A DNA stretch of 64,000 bases. Origin: Maribellus luteus (GTDB lineage: Bacteria; Bacteroidota; Bacteroidia; Bacteroidales; Prolixibacteraceae). Positions 1-7,944 of the stretch are shown here, in pieces. Location: positions 62,001 to 126,000 of the forward strand of contig NZ_QWGR01000016.1 of NCBI RefSeq assembly GCF_003576475.1, written 5' to 3'. Numbering within the stretch: position 1 is the first letter of the stretch; every line of letters begins with the position of its first letter. Made by a program: the position numbers and the translations under genes. The notes beneath the pieces are model-generated. The model had not been told where the DNA came from. It made no database searches and saw only the letters and a program-made list of their open reading frames with translations.

Positions 1-1992
1 TTTCGATGTGTCGAAATTTTCCGGTTTGTGCAAGGTTCCTTCCAGTGTCAGTCCGTCGAGCGAGCGCCACGAAACCAACTCGGCCGTTCCCCATATAAAA
101 TCTTTTTGCTGAGGGGCTGCATCCGAAATCTGCACCTGCTTTTTGAAATTCAGGTCGGTAGCCAGAAGATCGGGATAGGTCCGGAAATTCTCTTTGGTGA
201 AAACCAGTACATCAGCATCTTTTGCTTTTGATGGCGTACTGAGTTTAAAGTTTCCATCCAGCAAGGTCTTTTTCTTCTCCGGTTTTTCCCAATCAAATGA
301 GAAATAGCTGTTTGCTTTACTCTCGTCATCAAAGGCTTTTAAAAGCAATGGTTCCGAAGGATCAAGTGCTTCGCCCCTTTCGGCATTAAATCTCACCAGG
401 CGGTAGCTGGTTTTGTTTTTCCGGCCATCTTGGGTGACGTTTAAGGGGGCCGAATTATTTTCAGGGTCTACCTGCCATAAATCGTAACGGTCGTAAATTA
501 GCAGTGCCTTGTCGTGTTGCAGCCAGCCCGCTGTACCGTATGACGATGGCGGATTGGGGATGTCATTCAGTTCATCAGCCACCTGAATTTGTTGGGGAAT
601 GGAGACAACAAATTCTTTCCCCGTAGCTATGTTGTAAGTATTCCACGTAGTATCGATGGCATTGTACCAGTAAAGGTAATTGCCGTTGGGTGAAGACATG
701 GGGCGCGCTCGACAGTCTTTTTTGATCATTTTGTGCTCGCCGGTGCGGATATGGACCAGGTAAAAATCGAGGTGGTTCGGGTGCCCTTCCCACATTACCT
801 GCACCGCGTAAGGGCGATTGGAATAGGCCAGCAGATAATCTGCATTGCCTTTGTTGATCAGGTCGATGCCGGAAAACAATTCGGTTTCGAGTTGAACGGC
901 TTTGTTGTCGGAAAGATGGACCACTGCCAGGTATGATTTTTTCTCGTCGCGCGATTTGTTGTTTAGCTGAACGGTTTGCAGCTCTTCTTCGTTCCAGTGC
1001 CAGATATCCAGCATCGGAATTTCTTCTTCCAGCTTTGTTGTATCCTTTTCTGCTGGAACTGGCGCAGTCCCAAAAAACAGGCGTTCGTTGTTATCCGAAA
1101 ACGAAAGCCGGCCGTTGGAACTGATTTCCCAGCCTTCGGGAATGGCCTTGTTATCATTGGCTGCGATGATTTCTGCACTTTCATTGCCAGACCACAAATA
1201 CAGTGCATAGCTTTTTTCTTTCGAACCGGTAGTATCGGCCAGGAATGCCACCTTGTTGGCCGTTTTGCTTAGCGTAAGTTGTTTGAAGTCGCCTTTTGCA
1301 TCCAGGATTTTTTGCTCATTTCCGTTTTCCCATACATAAACACCGGCATCGAAAACACTGTCGCCTTCTGACACAAAGGCAAGTATTTTATTTTCTTCAG
1401 AAAATTCGTAGCTGCTTACTGCCGGGAATTCTTTTTCTTCGCCATTAATGAGGTTTTTTATCACCAGCGGAAGTGTTTCGTCTTTGCCGTTTTTCTTTTC
1501 TTTTTTGTCTGAACGGGAAGTAGTGTCGGTTTTTTCAGTCTGGTAGGCAATCCAACCCGACCATTCTGCAGGTATTTTAAATGATTTTATTTGCTCAATC
1601 ACTTCCTGCGTTCCTTTGTCGAGATCGTAAATTACAAGCTGGTCTTTGGGAAGGTCTTCTTTTTTTGTCTTTTTTAATTTCAGGGCTCGGACACTGTCTT
1701 CCGGAGCTTTTAAAGTGAACACCAAAAATCGGGAATCGGCTGTAATTTTAGCTCCGGTTCCGCATTTAATAGATGCTTTTTCCTCGCCGGCAGGAGTGGT
1801 TATCTTTAGTACAGGATCTCCTTTCCACGGTTCTTCTTTGTAAACAATGTATTTGCCGTTGTTGGAAAGGTGGGTTTCCGTAATCCTGTTCCATTTCAGG
1901 ATGTCATCAAACGTTAAGGGGCGCTTTTCGTTTTGCGCAAATGCCAGAACAGCCAGCACGGAAAAAGTAAAAATGAACAGCAGTTTTTTCAT
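1..1992 (-). CDS. S9 family (prolyl oligopeptidase-like) peptidase, N-terminal part, cut by window edge
   Basis: The 664 residues visible start at an ATG at 1992 and run off the left edge without a stop. They open with a signal peptide (MKKLLFIFTFSVLAVLAFAQ), so the protein is exported. What follows is a long stretch of beta-propeller-like repeats with several lysine-rich acidic loops, including DTTSRSDKKEKKNGKDE. The last visible residues, TLHKPENFDTSK, match the point in S9 peptidases where the propeller ends and the alpha/beta-hydrolase catalytic domain begins. The catalytic Ser, Asp and His therefore lie outside the window and cannot be checked. The likely role is degradation of peptides in the periplasm or outside the cell. 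No partner gene is visible. Confidence 0.8.
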   Translation of the reverse strand, partial: MKKLLFIFTFSVLAVLAFAQNEKRPLTFDDILKWNRITETHLSNNGKYIVYKEEPWKGDPVLKITTPAGEEKASIKCGTGAKITADSRFLVFTLKAPEDSVRALKLKKTKKEDLPKDQLVIYDLDKGTQEVIEQIKSFKIPAEWSGWIAYQTEKTDTTSRSDKKEKKNGKDETLPLVIKNLINGEEKEFPAVSSYEFSEENKILAFVSEGDSVFDAGVYVWENGNEQKILDAKGDFKQLTLSKTANKVAFLADTTGSKEKSYALYLWSGNESAEIIAANDNKAIPEGWEISSNGRLSFSDNNERLFFGTAPVPAEKDTTKLEEEIPMLDIWHWNEEELQTVQLNNKSRDEKKSYLAVVHLSDNKAVQLETELFSGIDLINKGNADYLLAYSNRPYAVQVMWEGHPNHLDFYLVHIRTGEHKMIKKDCRARPMSSPNGNYLYWYNAIDTTWNTYNIATGKEFVVSIPQQIQVADELNDIPNPPSSYGTAGWLQHDKALLIYDRYDLWQVDPENNSAPLNVTQDGRKNKTSYRLVRFNAERGEALDPSEPLLLKAFDDESKANSYFSFDWEKPEKKKTLLDGNFKLSTPSKAKDADVLVFTKENFRTYPDLLATDLNFKKQVQISDAAPQQKDFIWGTAELVSWRSLDGLTLEGTLHKPENFDTSK

Positions 1993-2159
1993 GAGTGTAT
2001 ACTATTTGGTTTTAAACAAAATACGGGTGCAGGGAGAAAACTATCTGCGTGTGTCTGAGCGTTTCTGATCCGGGCTTTATTCGGAAAAATTGATGGTTCA
2101 AGTCAGTTCAAATTTCAGTAAACTATGACGCCCTTCTGCCGAAAAGGTTTAAAACGGAT

Positions 2160-3281
2160 TCAGGTGCGTCGGTAAATAACGTTTCTTTCTTCGAGGTATT
2201 TAAAAATGTATCCCAAATTTCCAACTCCGGCACCAAGAGTTTCGGGGGCGCTTACACCATGTTCCGAAAAACCGCCGTCGAGCAATAAATTGGCAACCGC
2301 CGTGCAGGTGTATCCTGTTGTGCGTGCCATCGAAATGGTTTTGCTGGTACGGTCAAACTTATCCAGAAGGTCGTAGGTGTATGTTTTACTTGTGCCGTTT
2401 TCCGTTCCCTTTATGGTGATTCGCATGATGGTAAAATCTTCTTCGCCTTCCTTTAACTGCCATTTGGGAAAAAGCAGTTTGGCCGTTACATCTATGGGGC
2501 GGATTTTTGTGCCGTTTACTTCTATTTCTTCGTACGAGAAAAATCCGGATGCGCGCAACACCCGCAGGTATTCAATGCATCCCGGGTAACGAAGTGTTTT
2601 TTCGATCATGTGCGGAATGTTTTTCATGGTAAACATGAGTGATCGCAGTCCGTCAGAATTCCACGATTCCAGGGTTCCCACTCCTTCAAAATGAAGCAGC
2701 TCCGGATCGGAAAGTGCTTCTTTGGTCACCATTTCATAATTCTGAATATAGCGCGCGGGCCGGGTGTATTCTTCGATTATATCGATGGGAGAAAAAACGG
2801 CTTTGTATTCGTAGGGCCACTCGCGAACCACCGGGAGTCCTCCCACCAAACATTCATACGAATGAACATGCATTTCGCGGTTGTGGTGTCCGAGGATAAT
2901 GTTTCCCATTCCGGGAGCTACACCACAATCGGCCACTACCGTAACTTTGTGCTTTTGAGCTAATCCGTTCAGGGCCAGAAAATCTTCCGGCATAAACGAA
3001 ATGTCAACCATGTCTCGCCCCGTTTCGATCACCGTTTTCATGGTATGATAACCCATAAAGCCGGGAACGGCCCCGATAACGAGGTCAAACCCGCGAACAA
3101 TTTCCCTGATTTTTGTGGGGTCTTTCAGGTCGGCCAGAATGGTTCTTATTTCCGGAAAATCCAGAAATTTCTGAGCAGTAGAAGGATCGATATCTACACT
3201 CGTAACCTGATGGTTTTTCGACAGGTCTTTGGCGATTACACTGCCTACCAATCCGGCACCCAGTACAACAATCTTTTTCAT
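2160..3281 (-). CDS. Saccharopine dehydrogenase-family oxidoreductase
   Basis: This 373-residue protein starts at MKKIVVLGAGLVG, a dinucleotide-binding Rossmann motif. I chose the ATG at 3281 because the 34 codons upstream of it carry no recognisable domain. The N-terminal half (about 1-130) is a saccharopine-dehydrogenase NAD(P)-binding fold, and the motif ADCGVAPGMGNI marks the start of the C-terminal half. The family includes saccharopine reductase, lysine dehydrogenase and carboxynorspermidine synthase. The length and the DCGVAPG motif fit the lysine-dehydrogenase-like branch, so a role in lysine breakdown is likely but not proven. It stands alone, 435 nt from the response regulator gene. 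Confidence 0.8.
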   Translation of the reverse strand: MKKIVVLGAGLVGSVIAKDLSKNHQVTSVDIDPSTAQKFLDFPEIRTILADLKDPTKIREIVRGFDLVIGAVPGFMGYHTMKTVIETGRDMVDISFMPEDFLALNGLAQKHKVTVVADCGVAPGMGNIILGHHNREMHVHSYECLVGGLPVVREWPYEYKAVFSPIDIIEEYTRPARYIQNYEMVTKEALSDPELLHFEGVGTLESWNSDGLRSLMFTMKNIPHMIEKTLRYPGCIEYLRVLRASGFFSYEEIEVNGTKIRPIDVTAKLLFPKWQLKEGEEDFTIMRITIKGTENGTSKTYTYDLLDKFDRTSKTISMARTTGYTCTAVANLLLDGGFSEHGVSAPETLGAGVGNLGYIFKYLEERNVIYRRT

Positions 3282-3383
3282 CCTGTTTCCATTTATTGTA
3301 TTTCCATACGGCTTATACCGCAGCGAAACAGTTGTTCGTAATTCAACAGAAGCATCTTCCTGATTGAAGGTAATAAACTCCAA

Positions 3384-3716
3384 CAGAATCAGAAGCCTGC
3401 ATGAATCTACAAAAAGATTTCGGGACTTGACAGCTTCTTTTCGTTTACATAGCTGAAAACGAGAAGCACTGGATTTTGATTTTGGTTATTACCTTAGTTT
3501 TTTAAGTACTTTTTGTTTCCCGCAGATTGCGCAGATCATCGCAAATCTTATTTCACCCATTTGGGTGAAATCATTATCTGCGTAAATCTGCGTTATCTGT
3601 GTGCTGTTGAATTCCGCTTGCGAATTAAGGTATAAATCAAACCAATATGAGAATGAATAATAATTATGCTTTTACTGGTAAATCACGTTCTTTTGAGCGT
3701 GGTGTGTTTACACAGT
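3384..3716. repeat. Gene-free spacer with a nested inverted repeat (3520-3601)
   Basis: There is no credible gene here. The centre is a perfect 10-bp inverted repeat, atttcaccca / tgggtgaaat, at 3550-3571 with a 2-nt loop. It is flanked by degenerate copies of cgcagatt on the left and aatctgcg on the right, so a larger imperfect inverted repeat spans about 3520-3601. No T-tract follows, so it is not a standard terminator. It resembles dispersed intergenic repeats built from short degenerate words. Confidence 0.6.
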
Positions 3717-4364
3717 CTATTCCAAATGGATCAGTCCTCTTTTTAGTGCGTACTTTACCACGTCGGAATTATTTTTCAGGTTTAGCTTGTCCAGAATGTT
3801 CTGTTTGTGGGTTCCCACAGTTTTAACGCTGATAAATAATTTTTCTCCGATTTCACGGGTTGAAATACCTTCGGCCAGTAGCATGAAAATCTCCTTTTCT
3901 CGGTCTGACAACTGATTGTAACTGTCGTCTTTGGTATTGGCTGCGTCAAGGTAGCCATTGATTACCAGTTCGGTTATGTCTTCGCTAAGGAATTTCTTCC
4001 CGTTAAAAACCGAATGAACAGCATCGATCAGCTGGCGGTGTGTTGAGTTTTTAAGCAGGTAAGCATCGGCTCCTGCTTCGAGCATTCCTTTTACGTATTG
4101 TTTGTCGGAATGCATAGAGACGGCAATCACCTTTATCTCGGGCAATTTTTCTTTTAGAAGCCGGGTGGCTTCAATGCCGTTCATATCGGGCATGGCAATG
4201 TCGGTCAAAAGCACATCGGGTTTTAGGCGTTGCGCCATTTCAATGGCTGCATTTCCGTTTTCTGACTGTGCAATTACTTCAATGGTTTCATCGGTTTCCA
4301 GCAGGTTTTTAAGGCCTTCTCTGAATAACTGATGGTCGTCGGCAACAATAACTTTAATTTTCAT
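3717..4364 (-). CDS. NarL/FixJ-type response regulator
   Basis: This is a 215-residue DNA-binding response regulator. Residues 1-120 form a receiver domain with VADDH near the start and the phospho-acceptor Asp55 in LLTDIAMPD. Residues about 148-210 form a LuxR-type helix-turn-helix (LSDREKEIFMLLAEG, then STREIGEKLFIS). The kinase gene lies 27 nt upstream on the same strand, so the two form a two-component pair. Its target genes are unknown, and neither neighbour suggests one. Confidence 0.92.
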   Translation of the reverse strand: MKIKVIVADDHQLFREGLKNLLETDETIEVIAQSENGNAAIEMAQRLKPDVLLTDIAMPDMNGIEATRLLKEKLPEIKVIAVSMHSDKQYVKGMLEAGADAYLLKNSTHRQLIDAVHSVFNGKKFLSEDITELVINGYLDAANTKDDSYNQLSDREKEIFMLLAEGISTREIGEKLFISVKTVGTHKQNILDKLNLKNNSDVVKYALKRGLIHLE

Positions 4365-4391
4365 TGTTCTATACTTGGGTTGTTAATTCTG

Positions 4392-5435
4392 TCAGTCGCA
4401 CTGTTTGTTAACCGGCAAAACTATTTTGGCACGTGTTCCTTTACCGGTTGGGTGTATTTTGAATGATCCGTTGATACTGTCGACGCGCTCGTAAATGCTC
4501 AATAATCCAAATCCTCCTTCTAAATTTGGAGCTTTTATTTTTGCCGGATCAATACCTACACCATTGTCTTCCACCAAAATAACGTGAGCCTCGTCGTTTG
4601 TGTCGACCGAGACTTTTACCTCGGAGGCCCTGGCATGTTTCTGTATATTGGTTAAAAGCTCTCCGATGATGCGGTAGAGAAAAATTTCGTTTTCCTTGCT
4701 TTGCCCATTTTTATAGTCGCCTACCTTAAAGGTGGTTTTAATCTGAAAGTTTTTCTCAAACTGTTCCAGTTTCCAGCTTACCGCCGGAATAAGCCCGAGT
4801 TCATAAAGAATGGGAGGACTCAGGTCGTACGTTAAGGTACGCGATTCCTGGATGGCTTTGTTGAGCAGACTGGAGGTAAATTCGATTGTTTTTTTTATTT
4901 GCGGAGAACAATTCTGTACGTCAATCGATGACAGATTCATAAACGCCAGTGAAAGGGTTTGTCCCAAACTGTCGTGAAGGTTTTCTGCAACACGGCGGCG
5001 TTCACGTTCTTCCACCAGTGTTAGTTCCGAATTCATTTTCCGAAGCCTTTCCTGGTATTCTTTAATGCGCATGGCCACATTTATCTGGGCCGATAATTCA
5101 GCCTGATCATAGGGCTTTGAGAGAAAAGAATCGGCGCCGGCATTCAGGCCCTTCGAACGTTCCGAACTATCGTGTCCGAGGGCCGAAACCATGATGATGG
5201 GAATCTGTTTGGTTTTTACATTGTCCTTTAAAATACGACAGGTTTCGTAGCCATCCAGCCCGGGCATCATAATGTCAAGCAGCACAAGATCGGGCAACTC
5301 TTTGGTCGCCTTCTCGATCCCCTCTTCTCCACTCTGTGCTGCGACGAACAGAAAGTCGGGGTAATGCTTTCTGATAATGTGCCCGAGGAGCTCAAGGTTT
5401 ATCAAATTATCATCCACTGCAAGAATCTTCCGCAT
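4392..5435 (-). CDS. Cytoplasmic histidine kinase with N-terminal receiver domain
   Basis: This 347-residue protein has a receiver domain (1-120, phospho-acceptor Asp54 in LVLLDIMMPG). A short coiled linker then leads to a HisKA_3 dimerisation domain with His154 in ENLHDSLGQT, and a HATPase domain (VEDNGVGID, GGFGLLSIYER). There is no membrane segment or signal peptide, so it must sense an internal cue or be driven by another kinase acting on its receiver. It should phosphorylate the NarL-type regulator encoded directly downstream. The receiver-first order is unusual compared with hybrid kinases that carry the receiver at the C-terminus. Confidence 0.9.
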   Translation of the reverse strand: MRKILAVDDNLINLELLGHIIRKHYPDFLFVAAQSGEEGIEKATKELPDLVLLDIMMPGLDGYETCRILKDNVKTKQIPIIMVSALGHDSSERSKGLNAGADSFLSKPYDQAELSAQINVAMRIKEYQERLRKMNSELTLVEERERRRVAENLHDSLGQTLSLAFMNLSSIDVQNCSPQIKKTIEFTSSLLNKAIQESRTLTYDLSPPILYELGLIPAVSWKLEQFEKNFQIKTTFKVGDYKNGQSKENEIFLYRIIGELLTNIQKHARASEVKVSVDTNDEAHVILVEDNGVGIDPAKIKAPNLEGGFGLLSIYERVDSINGSFKIHPTGKGTRAKIVLPVNKQCD

Positions 5436-5689
5436 GGCATTTTTATCTAAACGTTTGGTTTTATGTTGGTACAGGTATAAGCGTCATCCGTATCAGGGTT
5501 AAAAGTAGTAAAAATGCATGAAGATAAACAAGGCACTTTGTAAAAATATCAGAATGATGGATGAGGGGTTCGGGGTTGGTAAGTGTTTCCGAATTCTTTA
5601 CTGCCGTTGACGGTCAGGAGGAAACGGGATGGGAGCCAATTAACTTGCCGCTTATTTATGTTTCTTTCTTTATCCTCTCAAATTCTGAC

Positions 5690-5697
5690 TATCTTTG
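5690..5697 (+). promoter_or_regulatory. Probable -7 box of the surE promoter
   Basis: TATCTTTG matches the Bacteroidota -7 consensus TAnnTTTG. A weak upstream box (TTTC, 5665-5668) lies 21 bp away. The position puts transcription start a few bases before the ATG at 5717. That supports this start codon over an in-frame ATG at 5561. Confidence 0.45.
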
Positions 5698-5716
5698 TTG
5701 CTCACACAAAAAATGT

Positions 5717-6478
5717 ATGTCAGATAAGCCATTAATATTAGTAACCAACGACGACGGAATTCATGCCAAAGGGCTGAGAGAGTTGGTAGAGGTAATGCAG
5801 TTTTTCGGAGAAGTAATCGTTATTTCATCCGAAGTCTCCATGTCGGGGAAGGGATGTGGTATAACCGTTGATCACCCTTTGCGGGCCATCCCGGTTGAAC
5901 AGATTCACGGGGTGCCTACCTACAAAAGCAACGGTACTCCGGTTGACAGCGTGAAACTTAGTTTTAACAGCCTTTTGCCGCGTATCCCCGATTATGTTGT
6001 TTCCGGTATTAATCACGGGGCAAATTCCTCGATCAGTGTTATTTACAGCGGAACAATGGGAGCCGCCATCGAAGGTGGTTTGCACGGAGTTCCTTCCATC
6101 GGGTTTTCGTTGGATGATTTCAGTGCCGATGCCGACTTCTCAAAAGCAAAGTTGGTGGTGGCGCGTGTTTTTCAGAGCGTAATGGAGAATGGTTTGCCGC
6201 CTTTTGTTTGTTTGAATGTGAACATTCCCAAAGGCAAGCCAAAGGGAATTAAAATATGCAGGCAGGCACATGGTAAATGGGTGGAAGAGTTTGAAAAAAG
6301 AACCGATCCGCACGGTCGTGAATACCACTGGCTGGCAGGATACTTCAAGAATTTCGAAGAAGATGCATCGGAAACCGATATGCACGCACTTAAAAACAGC
6401 TATGCATCGGTAGTTCCCGTGACCGTTGATATGACCTGTTACAAAACCTTGGAGCAACTGAAAGACTGGAAATTCTGA
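5717..6478 (+). CDS. surE: 5'/3'-nucleotidase SurE
   Basis: SurE is a metal-dependent phosphatase that removes phosphate from nucleoside monophosphates. This 253-residue protein has the usual family length. The signature VTNDDGIHAKGL sits at the N-terminus with the metal-binding Asp pair. The SMSGKGCGIT loop and the NHGAN motif further on complete the family pattern. I chose the ATG at 5717 because translation from it begins MSDKPLILVTNDDG, as in the family, and a promoter-like box lies just upstream. The next gene starts one base after the stop, so surE heads an operon with a small membrane protein and lpxB. Confidence 0.95.
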   Translation: MSDKPLILVTNDDGIHAKGLRELVEVMQFFGEVIVISSEVSMSGKGCGITVDHPLRAIPVEQIHGVPTYKSNGTPVDSVKLSFNSLLPRIPDYVVSGINHGANSSISVIYSGTMGAAIEGGLHGVPSIGFSLDDFSADADFSKAKLVVARVFQSVMENGLPPFVCLNVNIPKGKPKGIKICRQAHGKWVEEFEKRTDPHGREYHWLAGYFKNFEEDASETDMHALKNSYASVVPVTVDMTCYKTLEQLKDWKF

Positions 6479-6479
6479 T

Positions 6480-6782
6480 ATGCAACGAAACCGCAGACAT
6501 AAACTGGATACCGTTGGTGCCGGACTTTTGGCGGGCCTGCTTTTGCCCCTGGTGATCTTCCTGATTGTTTACCTCGTGAACGACCCGGAGATTGCATTTT
6601 CTGAATACCTGAAAGGGTTGTGGCGCATTCATGCCCTGGTAAAAATTGGCAGTTTGTGTGTGTTTACCAACCTGGCGGTATTTTGGGTTTTTCTGAAGAT
6701 GAAACACGAACGGGCGGCACGTGGTGTGTTGGGGGCTACTTTGCTCTATGCTTTTGTGGTGCTCATATCAAAAGCCGTATAG
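6480..6782 (+). CDS. Small membrane protein between surE and lpxB
   Basis: This is a 100-residue protein with three predicted membrane segments: about 13-33, 52-70 and 80-98. I do not recognise a named family. Its stop codon is directly followed by the lpxB start, so translation of the two is probably coupled. Being wedged between surE and lpxB suggests a conserved membrane role in this phylum, but nothing in the sequence defines it. Confidence 0.75.
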   Translation: MQRNRRHKLDTVGAGLLAGLLLPLVIFLIVYLVNDPEIAFSEYLKGLWRIHALVKIGSLCVFTNLAVFWVFLKMKHERAARGVLGATLLYAFVVLISKAV

Positions 6783-7925
6783 ATGAGGTATTATCTGATA
6801 GCAGGCGAGGCATCAGGTGATTTGCACGGATCGAACCTGATGAAAGAACTGAAAACAGCAGATTCGGGGGCTGTATTTCGCTATTTTGGTGGCGACCTGA
6901 TGCAGGCCGTTGACGGGGAGTTGGTAAAACACTACCGCGAAATGGCTTTTATGGGTTTTTTGAATGTTATTCTGAACTTGAAAACCATTGCCCGAAACCT
7001 CGAATTTTGCAAAAAAGACCTGCTTCAGTTTAAACCCGATGTGCTGATCCTGATTGATTATCCCGGGTTTAACCTGAGGATTGCAGAGTTTGCCAAACAA
7101 AACAACATTAAAGTATACTACTACATTTCTCCGAAGGTTTGGGCCTGGAAAGAGTACCGGGTGAAAAAGATCAAAGCTTGTGTGGACGAAATGTTTACCA
7201 TTTTTCCGTTTGAAACCGGTTTTTACCGAAAGCACGGGATGGACGTTCATTATGTGGGAAATCCGCTGATGGATTCGTTTGCCGAATTTCAGAAAACAGC
7301 CCTGTCGGGGCCGGAATTTATCCAAAAAAATCAGCTGGGTGAAAGACCTTTGGTAGCCTTGCTGGCCGGTAGCCGGGTGCAGGAAATTAAACGAACGCTG
7401 CCGGTAATGAAGGTTATCTCCTCTCTTTTTCCTGATTTTCAGTTTGTGCTGGCCGGGGTAAAAAGCATCGACGATTCGTTGTATCAGTCTTATCTGAAGG
7501 ATGCGGACATAAAACTTATTTACGATCAAACCTACGATTTGCTGAATAACGCGCACACGGCGCTGGTTGCCTCCGGAACGGCGGCATTGGAAACGGCTTT
7601 GTTCGGGGTGCCGCAAACCGTGATTTACAAAGTGGAAGGCGGTTGGGTAACCGATTTTATTTTCCGTCATTTTATTTTTAAGATGGTAGGGGTATCGCTT
7701 CCGAATATTATTATGGAGCGTGAGATTGTGAGGGAACTTGTACAGGCGAAAATGACTTTGAAAAACGTAAAAAGCGAAATGCAAAAGTTGCTTTACAACA
7801 AAGAATACCGGGCTCAGATACGGGCCGATTATCAGCAGTTATGGGAGATGATGGGCGAACCGGGTTGTTCTAAACGGGCAGCAGATAAAATGGTTGAATT
7901 GTTGAAAACAGCGGAAAAACATTAA
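6783..7925 (+). CDS. lpxB: Lipid-A-disaccharide synthase
   Basis: LpxB is a GT19 enzyme that joins UDP-diacylglucosamine to lipid X to give the lipid A disaccharide at the inner membrane. The protein is 380 residues, the normal length. It opens with the family signature YYLIAGEASGDLHGSNL. Other conserved parts are IDYPGFNLRIAEFAK, YYISPKVWAWKEYRVKKI, and VASGTAALETALFGVP in the nucleotide-sugar site. Its presence shows an ordinary lipid A pathway in a Gram-negative cell. It follows the small membrane protein with no spacer. Confidence 0.96.
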   Translation: MRYYLIAGEASGDLHGSNLMKELKTADSGAVFRYFGGDLMQAVDGELVKHYREMAFMGFLNVILNLKTIARNLEFCKKDLLQFKPDVLILIDYPGFNLRIAEFAKQNNIKVYYYISPKVWAWKEYRVKKIKACVDEMFTIFPFETGFYRKHGMDVHYVGNPLMDSFAEFQKTALSGPEFIQKNQLGERPLVALLAGSRVQEIKRTLPVMKVISSLFPDFQFVLAGVKSIDDSLYQSYLKDADIKLIYDQTYDLLNNAHTALVASGTAALETALFGVPQTVIYKVEGGWVTDFIFRHFIFKMVGVSLPNIIMEREIVRELVQAKMTLKNVKSEMQKLLYNKEYRAQIRADYQQLWEMMGEPGCSKRAADKMVELLKTAEKH

Positions 7926-7944
7926 ATTTCTGCCCTGAAAAATA

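Noticed and set aside
6813-7784. 323-codon minus-strand ORF
   Set aside because: Antisense shadow of lpxB; its composition is His/Phe/Arg-rich as in shadows.
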